The notes below the pieces were generated by a model, which saw nothing but the letters and a program-made list of their open reading frames with translations, did no database searches and was not told the origin of the DNA. From positions 2,542,001 through 2,606,000 of the forward strand of contig OX485806.1 of NCBI GenBank assembly GCA_950295325.1: a DNA stretch of 64,000 nucleotides. Reading direction: 5' to 3'. The translations under genes and the position numbers were made by a program. This document shows, piece after piece, positions 53,708-64,000 of the stretch (its first letter is position 1; each line of letters opens with the position of its first letter). This DNA is from Polytrichum commune. Lineage: Eukaryota; Streptophyta; Polytrichopsida; Polytrichales; Polytrichaceae.

Positions 53708-56700
53708 TCCCTTAACCATTACATGGTCCAACATGTTTTGCGTGGGATAGGCAAAAAAATGCTCGCCACAACTCAATTAATGCATCTACCAATCTAAATT
53801 GTCTTACTAAAATTTGTTCATTCTAATTTGTGTCAATACCTCCTTTTTTTGACCTATTTCTTTTTAAGATGACATATTCGATTATGTGTTTATGTCAGTC
53901 TTTAATATAGGTGATTCTTTTTTGTTGTGGCTTATAATTTTGGAAATCATGAAATACATTCCTCAGTATATGTAATATTGGTTAATATGCAGTAAATTTA
54001 GGTGGTTTTATTAAGTGTAAGAAACAAAGATTTAAATGTATTTAATGGGACCCTAAACATGCACAATGAAAAAGTACATGTTCAACAAGCAACAGAGAAC
54101 CTATTGAGTAGCAAACAATATGTGGATTTCCTTACATCTAGTATAATTATATTATAAATCATTGTAATGCACATAAATTATAGAAGTTTAGATTTTGTAT
54201 GCTAGTAAAAATGTTTACTGATGCTTGGTTCCATTGTGTATTTTTGGTCACTTCAACTACACATATAATATGCCAAATGTTTTTGCTTAAGTTGCATCTT
54301 GACCGGAAGCTTCTTCCAAATTTGCTCGTAGGTCTTAAATGTTATATGGGAGAAAATTGGGAATGCGATGCCTCCGGTTTCGAGTGACTAGTACATAACA
54401 AACCCCTAAGCATTGCAAGTAACATTCATCTCCAATAGCAACATAACATATACCACTATCTCCTACATTTGTAGAAAATCAATTAGCAATAGTCACAATA
54501 ATATCATGAAAACTACTAATGAGGACAATAAAGAAAATTTATATCAAAATATGTCCTCTTGCATCGTTGCATCATCGTAGTAGCAACATGGAGATACCAC
54601 CTCGTAGTAGTAGCAACGTCAAAGTTGCGACCACACTCTATGGTCAAGTGGAACAAGGAACTCAAAGTAGTAGCATTAAAGTAGCCACCACATTTGGCGC
54701 CCATAAGAGAGTAGGAACAAAATGGTGTCTATCAACATGTCTAAAGGAGATCCCCCCTGACACAATGCCAAGTGGCATGATTGTCACCATCAGACACGAA
54801 ACACATGTCAATCAATTGTTAAAACATAAATTTGAATTTGACTTTTGCAACTCACCTCTCCTTTATGAAGAATGCAACCCCAAATTTTGGAAGTTTTCAA
54901 GCGTTTCTTCACCAATTCATGATGACGTTGCCATGATGAAATGTAGGGCTTTTTTCTTTATAAAGTGGTAGACAAGTTTGTAATGAACTTTATGAATGAC
55001 CACATTCGTCATTATTTATGAGAGTTACAAGGCAAACGATGCAACATATTATATCTAGAGAGTATGTAATATATGAACATATCGCTTATGAAAAGAATCA
55101 TAAGCTCAAGCATATTAGGGTACATTTTAATATCATTTTCTAATTAAATGTGAAAGGTAATCATATAGTTGAAAAAGTCTTGAAAACATTGAAGAATACA
55201 CTAAATGGTCGAGAAAACATGTGTCCGTGCCAAAACAAAGGTGGAGGAGCAATGCGTTATGTGGAGCGTAGTAGAAAAACTGCACAACGCAATTAAAGCA
55301 TAAGAATCTTTGGATAAGGTTCATGCATTGCCCTTTGCAATGATAAAATTCATACAACTTGTATCATTAACCAACGACTTACCCAATGACGTTGGATGCA
55401 AGTGAAGAGGGGTATTCCGAAGACTCAAATGTGCTTACTACATCATTCACCATATGTCTACCATCTCGGGACACCTAGAAGTGATTGGATGTCAATCAGG
55501 ACATACAATACATAGAATGGACCAATGGGAATGTGAACCTCTTCAACATGAACTTAAAATCTCATCTTACATTTATGACACCTCGACTAACAATTTCAAG
55601 TATAACATATCAATGTGACCCATGATGGATGTTCTCTACAACACCAACATTTTAAGTTTGGTTTGTCATTGATTGGGCATGATTTCATAAGCTTCATAAA
55701 AGGTAATGAAGTCCAAGAGAGAGAGAAACATGTTGAACAAGCTATGTAGAGGTCCCCAAACCAATGTTAAAACTAACATATCATAGGGTTCAATAGGGTG
55801 GGGAATTAAGATAATATGTAGTACGGCCCCACACTATAGATGAACACTATTAGATGACATCTCATGAATGTATCTTTGTAGTTGGATTTAATTTGCCAGG
55901 TTAGATGCATGAAGGGGTCCCGACGGGTTTGGGCATTTTGTTTGGCTTTGTGAGTTCTCGGTTAGGGTTTGCGGGAGCTCTCCAAAGTTTTCATGTATGT
56001 GTAAACTCCTACCTTCCTCTGTACTTGGCGAATGTTGATGGTTAATTGTTCAAGGTTTAGGAATAGGCGCATTCAAATAATTACGCTCCTTAGGTGAGCC
56101 CATCCCAAGCTCATCTTTCCTACTTTTAGTTCTTTGCTCTTTTGGTAGATGGGTAGGGTTTAGGGTTTTGATTTGTTGTTGTGATTTCTCACATTTTTTG
56201 GATCCAATTGTCGACGCAAAGGAAGGGGCAACATCAGAAGGAGGCATTCATGTGAGCGACTCGAGGTTTAGGATTTTTGTGAGGTTGATGGTCACAAACC
56301 ATGTTTGTAACGTTTCTAGAGTTGAAAATGTTCTTGCTTGATGATGCCAACACTAAGTCCATAACTTATTGGACCTTGTGAGTGTGTTGAGGGCGACACA
56401 TATGCCAAACTCAAACCACTAATTGAAGGTATTCATATTATGGATTGCCCTTTTCAAATCTTACTATGATGTGGGGGTGAACTACAAAATTGTTTTAACT
56501 GAGGAAATGTAGGAGTACAAACTCCTAGCTGCTCATTGAATTGTTTTGGGTAGGGTTTTAGGCAAAGGTTGTGGCAATGTTTTTGATAGATTATATAGCT
56601 GGCAATGTTTGGCTTAAATTTAGGGTTTGAGACAATCTGTCTTGAGCCCAAAGTTATAAAGCTACTCAATCACACAAACCTTAACTCCATGCATCTAAAA

Positions 56701-57807
56701 TATGTAGATCTCATCCATGTTGGTATTACATGACTCTAATGAGCGGTTGAATGGACATGTTTATATGGATGCCTCAACCTTATTGATGGTGCATCGTATA
56801 TAGCTCAATTAATTTAAATGGCTGCTAGAGAAATTTCTTGGCTCTGTTTGATCCAGGAGAAGGCTTTGGATGCGCTACAGAAATAATGCCACGTAGCATG
56901 ACATGTCACCTCTCTTTTGTGAGCTGTCCAATGATGCACCCTTTTCTCTCTGGCCGTCAATTTTTTCTCCAAGGACCCCTGTTTGTGTTCCCATGCAGCT
57001 TCCTCAGTGCGCTGAGATGCTCTTCGACTTCATCCCACAATCTCGCACAAGACTTAACTCATGCCTCCCACAAGTTGCTCGCACTTTGTTTTATTAGATG
57101 CATTCACTCGCACATTCAACTTATACTTACGGAATGTGTACTACCATATGAGAGTTGCGCACATGGGCGCCAATCCGCCCCACCAGCCACCTGGCGGAGG
57201 TCCATATGGCCCCCCGTGGTTGGCCGGCCAAGGGTGCGTGCAAACCTATGCAACAAGCTCACACGCCAAGCAGGCAGAGAGTGCCTTGTTGCCCCAACCT
57301 TTGCCTCCGCCTGCTTCCCGCATTCATCTTTCCCGACCTTTTTTTTACCTCAATATGTGTCCGTGAGTGTGACAGAGAAAAGAGAGGGAATTTGAGACCG
57401 TTCCGCAATAGAAACTTGCAAGGAAATTATCGGGCGGAGGGTTGCAAACCCGTGGCCTTCCAGGTTGGGGTGGAGTTGGATGAGATTCATCAGCTCCACT
57501 AGGCGGAGAGGCTAATGGTTGCTCATGTGCACGGCATGATGGTTGTTTCATATCTCAACATGTATGCAAGTGATCGTATTGTCTGCAACAAGGTGATAAA
57601 TCCTAGATCTCAGAGTTTCAAATGCAAGGTGGGTGGATGGTAACTTTAAAGAGAGCAACTAAAAGGAAGATGTAAGTTAGGAATATCTCCTTGGAAGAAA
57701 AGCACGGACGGACAAGTAGCTCAAATGCTTGGGGTCTGTGAGTTTACGGCATTTGAAGAAATTTGGGATTAGGAAACAATGTCCGGAAAGTTTTTTGGAC
57801 AAAATTA
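53708..57807. other. Intergenic sequence, no certain gene
   Basis: No supported gene. 54085-54135 in frame reads HVQQATENLLSSKQYVDFLT, a faint trace of a Copia RNase H C-terminus. The ORFs at 56838-57551 run on both strands over a GC-richer patch and match nothing known. Confidence 0.4.
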
Positions 57808-58012
57808 GTCAAAATCCTAGTGTTTCCAAATCCAACCGGTTACATGTTGACATCTTTTGATTTTTGGTTATTAAATTGAGGTATATTCTATAAATTCCTC
57901 TGCAATGATCGGTGATTTTCCTGAGGTGTTGGATTTCAACTAGTTCTTTCTCAAACTCAACTGGGTCATCTGGAACTAGCAGCTGGTTCTCCCCGTTCAT
58001 TGTCAGGAAATG
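57808..58012. repeat. Dispersed about 205-bp repeat, copy 3 of 3
   Basis: AATCCTAGTGTTTCCAAATC, AACCGGTTACATGTTGACAT and GGTTCTCCCCGTTCATTG occur in the same order as at 16765 and 52528. Confidence 0.7.
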
Positions 58013-58556
58013 CTTGCTATGGCTCATCATTCAAATGCAGGCTGAATTTGAAGAGAGCATCTGAAATGGAGGTGTAGGAAGCTGCTTGTGAGAGAAGGGA
58101 CGAGCAACTGAGATGCTCGGGGTTTTAGGTTAACGGCATTTGCAGATATTTAGGGTTAACTTAGTTTATGCTAGGCCTCATCATTGGCTTCTTCTGCAGC
58201 AGGAGCAGCAGAAAACATTGTCAGAGGTATAAAATACTAAAATTATAAGGTTTAGGACCCCGTCACTGAGGCGCTCTGAATGAGCCTCTTCATTTCGCGA
58301 GCATGGTGCATCCGGACCGTTGATCCATCAAGGCCCATCCAAGGGCCTCAATGATCCTAGGTGGCGAGGGGGTGGGGGTGGTGCTTGCCACCAAGGTAGG
58401 TGGGGGCCGGGGTGGTGCTTGCCACCAAGGAGGGGTGGGGCCGTGGGCCTCATGTCTTTTTTCGGGGAGGCCGGCTTTAGGGTGGTGTCGGGCCTAGTGG
58501 CGAGGCGGGCTCGGTGGGCTAGGCAGCTAGGTAGGCTAGGCGGCTAGGTAGGCCTA

Positions 58557-58797
58557 CTTACTAACTAACTATTTGGTTACCCTTACTCTACTTACTAAAT
58601 AACTAGTTGGTTGGTAACCCTTACTCTACTTACCAAATAACTAGTTGGTTACCCTTACTCTACTTACTAAATAACTAGTTGGTTACCCTTACTCTACTTA
58701 CTAAATAACTAGTTGGTTACCCTTACTCTACTTACTAAATAACTAGTTGGTTTCCCTTACTCTACTTACTAAATAACTAGTTGGTTACCCTCACTTG
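58557..58797. repeat. 34-bp tandem array, about 7 units
   Basis: Units of AACTAGTTGGTTACCCTTAC then TCTACTTACTAAAT. The mirror array lies at about 59905-60095 in the other arm, and a related one is in the element at 42758. Confidence 0.9.
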
Positions 58798-59500
58798 CTA
58801 AGGGCCACTTCACACACGAGCCAAGAGCCATCACCGTGAAATTGTGAGAGCCCACAAGAAAGTGTCTAAAGGCCGTCCCAAGACACCTCCAAGTCTTCAT
58901 GTTAATTTAAAATATGAGAAATCTATGGCCATTTGTTGGAGCCTCCATTCACTTATTTATGTCACGGTGTGCTACACGGTGGACGATCCATATGTGAATA
59001 TAAGTCGTGTTTACTTGATTATTTTTATTTTTATTATTTTTGGGTACAAATTAAAACATGTTTTTTCCCACTCTATACCTTATTTCAAGAGCACACAATA
59101 GTGAATGCAAGATGGATGTAAAGTCTACATTGATTCCTACATGGCATCAAATGGGTCACGTTTCATGGTCACTTGGACTACTTTCAAAAACCACATCTTG
59201 GAGGTAGGCCTAACACAAAATTGGGAGACCATCGCATTCCGAACGCTCACAACCGTTGGTTTATTCTATTTTATCATGTGTGAGGACCCGCATGAATAGA
59301 AATTCAATGAAATAGCATTTGGTTGAGGGCCCGGTACATATGACTTCACACTACACTTGAGGATCTGTGACCGCACTACATGATTTTGGAGTTGTCTTGG
59401 GACGGCCTTTAGACACTTTCTTGTGGGCTCTCACAATTTCACGGTGATGGCTCTTGGCTTGTGTGTAAAGTGGCCCTTAGCAAGTAAGGGTAACCAACTA

Positions 59501-59900
59501 CACTAAATAGGTAGATTAGTGTTGGAAACACTAATAGTCGACGAAAACGCTAAATGTCAATTGTCTTCATAGTGTTAGAACACTAAATATCAACTCTAAC
59601 ACTATTTGTACCAATTAGTAACTTTGAATATTTAAAAAAGCGCATTTAGCGTTAGATGACATTTTTTGTAGATCTTCAAATGAAGAATTGGAGGTAGAAT
59701 ATGTGAGCCTCATAGAAAATGTAATATGCTAGGAATTTGATATTACAAAATTTAAACTTAATGGAACTCAACTTTGACAATGCAAAATAAAGACAAAGGA
59801 AATTGTAACACTAATTGTACTTTCAAGTGACATTTAGTGTTTTGGGTAACTATTGGCTCTAACACTAATCTTCATCTAACACTAATCTACCTATTTAGTG
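59501..59900. mobile_element. 400-bp TA-flanked MITE nested in the Mutator-like element
   Basis: Ends CACTAAATAGGTAGATTAGTG and its complement, flanked by TA (59499-59500, 59901-59902). It interrupts the right arm array. Inside are further AACACTAAATATCAACTC-type copies of the terminal motif. Confidence 0.88.
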
Positions 59901-60446
59901 TAGTTATTTAGTAAGTAGAGTAAGGGTAACCAACTAGTTATTTAGTAAGTAGAGTAAGGGTAACCAACTAGTTATTTAGTAAGTAGAGTAAGGGTAACCA
60001 ACTAGTTATTTGGTAAGTAGAGTAAGGGTTACCAACCAACTAGTTATTTAGTAAGTAGAGTAAGGGTAACCAAATAGTTAGTTAGTAAGTAGGCCTACCT
60101 AGCCGCCTAGCCTACCTAGCTGCCTAGCCCACCGAGCCCGCCTCGCCACTAGGCCCGACACCACCCTAAAGCCGGCCTCCCCGAAAAAAGACATGAGGCC
60201 CACGGCCCCACCCCTCCTTGGTGGCAAGCACCACCCCGGCCCCCACCTACCTTGGTGGCAAGCACCACCCCCACCCCCTCGCCACCTAGGATCATTGAGG
60301 CCCTTGGATGGGCCTTGATGGATCAACGGTCCGGATGCACCATGCTCGCGAAATGAAGAGGCTCATTCAGAGCGCCTCAGTGACGGGGGGTTTAGGAGGA
60401 GGAGAGGGATTTATTTTTGGAGAAGTAGTCATGCCGGAGGAAGTGG

Positions 60447-61548
60447 GCTAGGGTGAACCAGCACCTACACTCGTACCTTCGGGGGATGAAGGCCTCACGG
60501 ATGACACTGAAAACTTCATCCCTCTTTATGGGGAAGCCCACTTGACTACAAATCCCATATTGAGTGCACTTCGCCTTCAAGGTCTAAAATTCAATATATA
60601 TGTGCACTTCCAATTAGTAAATAAGCAATTCATTTGGATTTCATTCTGGAAGTGAAACCATCAATGAAGGATGTAATCAACTTGGAGGTCAAATAAAATT
60701 ACAAAATCCTCATTAACATTGAGGTTATAATTTTTTTGACTTACCATTTGAAATTCTCTTTGTCATTCTAAAATGACACTTAAATTTAGTGTGCTGATTT
60801 AGTATATATATTTTATAATATTTTTTTAACGCCGCCTACTTTCACAAGTATTCATACACATTCAAACCAATTAAGTGTGATTTGATGTCATTAAGTCTAA
60901 TTAATTCTGATGAATCCTTTTTAAGCCCAAATAAATCAGAAAATTGTGCTTACCAAATAAAGTAAGACTAATTAATTATAATGTTTAATTACTGTAATTT
61001 AATTCAATTACTTCCAGTAATTAACTGAACCAATTCATTCCAGTAATTCATCTCAGCAATTTATTTATTTAATTAATTCCAGTAATTACATTTAACTAAT
61101 TAATTAATTCCAGTAGTTTATTTATTTATGTATGAATACTTGTGAAAGTAGGCGGCGTTAAATTTTTTTTATAAAATATGATAAAATATATACTAAATCA
61201 GCACACTAAATTTAAGTGTCATTTTAGAATGACAAAGAGAATTTCAAATGGTAAGTCAAAAAATTTATAACCTCAATGTTAATGAGGATTTTGTAATTTT
61301 ATTTGACCTCCAAGTTGATTACATGCTTCATTGATGGTTTCACTTCCGGAATGAAATCCCAATGAATTGCTTATTTACTAATTGGAAGTGCACATATATA
61401 TTGGATTTTAGACCTTGAAGGCGAAGTGCACTCAATATGGGATTTGTAGTCAAGCGGGCTTCCCCATAAAGAAGGATGAAGTTTTCAGTGTCATCCGTGA
61501 GGCCTTCATCTTCCGAAGGTACGAGTGTAGGTGCTGGTTCACCCTAGC
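60447..61548. mobile_element. 1.1-kb foldback element with about 410-bp arms
   Basis: 60447-60857 and 61130-61548 are inverted copies with few differences, separated by an AT-rich middle (TAATTAATTCCAGTAATT repeats). Both arms encode the same fragment outward, KAKCTQYGICSQ.GFPIK.DE, then VIREAFI.RRYECRCWFTLA. On the right arm the frame continues to 61726. I do not recognise the protein, and no ATG starts it. No TSD was established. Confidence 0.75.
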
Positions 61549-63263
61549 CGAGGAAGTGGTGGTGGACGAGGAAGCAGAGAAGGACTATGATTGTGAGAAG
61601 AGTGAGATTGGGAAGTTGGCCATTGGAGCTCTAACAAGTCTGAAATGGCATGAAATGCTCTGCGACAATAATTTGATTACCAATTGGCAGTTTGTTCACT
61701 TCTACTTACCCTTGCCTTTAGGGTAAATAGATCTCCGATTAGTCATTGTGAATGGCCAAAGTTGATGCTCTTCTAAAAATATTCTTGCATTCTTCTTACA
61801 CTGTTGTTATGAATAGTCAAAGTGGTATTTTTTGATACTCAATGTTGCATATGCTTATTTAGTTTTAAGAATGACTTACTTGATGGCCGCATTGCACTCA
61901 CTTGTTGACGGCTTAAGGATTAAAAATAGGTGTCAGTAGAAGGAGGCTGATGCTTTAAGACCCGAGTACCTTATAGCTAGTCCTTGGGCCACTTCACACA
62001 CGAGCCAAGGGCCATGACCATGAAATGGTGAGGGCCCTTGACTATCATCCAAAGGCCATATCATGGGTGTTGGGAAAGTCATTTTGTGAAGTGAGAATGG
62101 ACCACGTTGAGGGACCATTGCATATTTTATTGGTGGGAAAAGAGGGGCAACCCCACTTTACTAGTTACATATCTTCATTTGTGTATTTATTTATCACTTT
62201 ATTTTGAGTTTTACATTGGTGAAGAAAGAAAAGGAAAGCATGATGAATCATTTTGAAAGAAGAAGGCGGATTCTTGTTGCATTGGCATTATATTGGTGTT
62301 TGCACATGATTTAACTTTCCAACGAAGAAGGCTTTATTTTGATAGTAAAGATGCCACGAAAACCAATGTAAGTAGTGGTACTTGTTTTGAATATTTCGGT
62401 CACATCTAGTAGAAAGTCTATGCGTGCGGTCAAAGTCATTTCTATGGTTTAGAGTTGGGAGTCATTTCATTTGATTCCCTCTTCTTCCTCCTGTGTCTTT
62501 TACCTTGGGTTGTTTACCCTTGATAATTTATAATTATTACCCTTAAAATCCGGTTTGGTTTTAAAGGTGAGTGAATTAAGTGTCTTTCTTGCCTTCCTTT
62601 GAACTTTTATTCATACCAATGTGTCAATAGAAATTTCAACTGGTAAGGTTTCAACCTATTCTATTGCGGTTTTACATGCGGATTCACGTTCATAAATTTG
62701 ACAGTGGATGAAGACTGAATTTATTTGGCTTTGGAATGATGTATTTAAAAGCGCATGTCATCCCTCAATAAGAGGTCTATTGATTATCCATTAAACTGGA
62801 GAATTGGACTTTGAATTTGAGTTTATATCTTTTAAGTTATGTCAACATTGTCAAAGCTAAAAAATTCTAGAATTTAGCTTCCCAATTATTCAAATTCATC
62901 CATGTAAAGGCTTAGTGTACTTGCATGCAATTTCGGATTGGCATGTGGGCCATGCTACCTGTGCGATTGATATAATTATTTCTCGAGGATTGTTCAAGAC
63001 ATGATCAATATGAGTGATTTGGTAACATTATTTCTTATGTTTTTGGTGCAGATCCAATGGTGTACAACCACATCTAGTAAACATTCAATTTCAGAAGAGA
63101 ATGCAACTTCAAGTAGGGCTGAGAGTCTTCGCACTTGCCAAATGATAAATCTTGTCGTTTGATGACGAGTCTCAACACTTTTCAACAATGGTATTGTTTT
63201 CACAGCCTGAAACTCTAAGTACTTCAGTTATATATGGAAAAAAAAATTCACACATTGGATGCT
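61549..63263. other. Intergenic sequence
   Basis: The ORF from the foldback arm continues to 61726 (EEVVVDEEAEKDYDCEKSEI, then WHEMLCDNNLITNWQFVHFY), possibly part of the source gene. 61975-62060 is related to the internal segment of the Mutator-like element. No other gene. Confidence 0.4.
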
Positions 63264-63637
63264 ACTTTAAATATGACATTTAGTGTCACCAATTCTAATT
63301 GTCTTGCTCAATAGTAATTGTAAACTGCAGTATAGTGTCACTAACACTAAATGTTAAACTCAACATTATTTGTCATTCCTTGTAAATTTTCCGGGGGATT
63401 TTAGACTTACACTGTTGCAATTACTGTCACTTCACAAGTGATTTTCCATCCCAATTTCAATCATCCATGACAATATTTCATCACAAGTTGTTGACTAGAG
63501 AAAGCAGGGTTTTGGCCAATGGATGGACTCATCCATCATCCATGACAATATTTGTTCACTTATTCATGAGAAGTGTCATCCGAAAAGTGTCCATAGTGAC
63601 ATTAAATACCATATGACACTAAAGATCATATTTAGTG
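63264..63637. mobile_element. CACTAAAT-type MITE, second copy of 18272
   Basis: Matches 18272-18644 along its length. The ends are degraded (CTTTAAATATGACATTTAGTG at the left, ATCATATTTAGTG at the right). Confidence 0.75.
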
Positions 63638-64000
63638 CAGTTTCACGACTTAATAATAACCATTTCCTTATCAAATACACTTCAAAGACACGTGCCGCAC
63701 CCGACTGTGCTTTGCAACAAGTTGCGATCTATGTTGACTTTAAGGTAGATGAGAGCTACACTCCTCACAAGATATCAATTCGAGCTGGTCGGGCACCTAC
63801 TCATACTCAGAGAGCCTTTGCTGTCTGGTAGTCTGTGTTGCTTGTCTCTTCAGACGTACTTATTGTGCCATAAATCAATGACAAAAAGGTATTTTTATTT
63901 ATTTATTTTGAGACAGAAGGCCAACCCAGCCAACACCAAGAATGAATACCACAAAGGGAGGAAAAATGTGCCTTAACGGAGGGGAGGTGGGACCCCTCGG
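63638..64000. other. Window end, no certain gene
   Basis: A + frame at 63650-63830 reads RAAPDCALQQVAIYVDFKVD then TPHKISIRAGRAPTH and ends in AVW and a stop. It may be an exon of an unrecognised gene, but there is too little to judge. Confidence 0.25.

Larger units (their letters stand above)
58258..60388. mobile_element. 2.1-kb Mutator-like element with very long TIRs
   Basis: Starts CCCCGTCACTGAGGCGCTCT; the complement ends at 60388. The 9-bp TSD GGTTTAGGA is perfect (58249-58257, 60389-60397), the length typical of Mutator. The arms are about 550-650 bp and nearly identical. Each carries a 34-bp tandem array and a segment (58799-58890 and inverted at about 59395-59480) that has a relative outside the element at 61975-62060. 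No transposase. Related to 42758-44020. Confidence 0.9.

Noticed and set aside
54085-54135. Copia RNase H C-terminal trace
   Set aside because: Only about 20 residues with weak similarity, not enough to call an element.
56838-57551. Overlapping ORFs of 68-185 codons
   Set aside because: They occupy several frames and both strands of a GC-richer patch, have no recognisable domain and show no splice support.
1-64000. CRISPR arrays, operons, rRNA or complete tRNA genes
   Set aside because: Tandem repeats here lack CRISPR-type spacers, the genome is eukaryotic, and no complete tRNA cloverleaf was found; the A/B box at 2866 looks like a SINE fragment.

Overview
The window looks like nuclear DNA of a land plant. 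It carries a complete multi-exon homologue of the plant plastid gene family ROOT UV-B SENSITIVE (best match RUS2/WXR1). It also has Ty1/Copia and Ty3/Gypsy LTR retrotransposons with plant-type pol sequences, and many plant-style DNA transposons (CACTA, PIF/Harbinger, Mutator-like, TA-flanked MITEs). The species cannot be told from sequence alone. A DNMT3-like methyltransferase and an IFI6/IFI27 (ISG12)-like gene would fit a non-flowering plant, but that is inference. All repeat relations below come from reading the window by eye, not from alignment software.

Region 1 (1-15841) is one old Copia element on the + strand, broken by later insertions. They are an 8-bp-TSD element at 520-1108, a second at 1308-1654, a CACTA element at 2149-3211, an 11-kb Gypsy element at 3514-14504 and another 8-bp-TSD element inside the Copia 3' LTR (15490-15817). 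Target-site duplications let the order be reconstructed. The Gypsy element (minus strand) is the main find. One reading frame encodes Gag with zinc knuckles, an aspartic protease, a DNMT3-like cytosine-5 DNA methyltransferase, reverse transcriptase and RNase H. The integrase follows after a one-base frameshift and a solo-LTR-like insertion, and ends in a PHD finger. Its LTRs differ at only 3 of 431 positions, so it is young, yet three in-frame stops divide the frame. One of them (UAG CAA UCA, just before RT) fits the leaky-stop consensus UAG CAR YYA.

Region 2 (15842-27130) holds a two-exon minus-strand gene for a 100-residue ISG12-like protein (17934-19500) with a MITE in its intron. Upstream of it lies a degenerate tandem array (about 19.7-21.26 kb). 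A decayed PIF/Harbinger transposase follows (24.9-27.1 kb).

Region 3 (27130-47930) is gene-poor and full of MITEs. It includes a CACTA MITE, a TA-flanked MITE carrying a perfect 34-bp-stem hairpin, a 1.4-kb transposon (33471-34863) carrying an intact AT-hook protein gene, and a Mutator-like element with long terminal inverted repeats and a nested MITE.

Region 4 (47940-51736, minus) is the RUS2-like gene. All nine exons join with GT/AG borders and consistent phase to give 489 residues.

Region 5 (52-64 kb) holds more repeats: a copy of the 8-bp-TSD element, a 2.1-kb Mutator-like element with a 9-bp TSD and a 34-bp tandem array, and a large foldback element.

At least five elements share termini beginning C(C/T)CGGG and 8-bp target duplications. 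They look like one transposon group that I cannot assign to a named superfamily.
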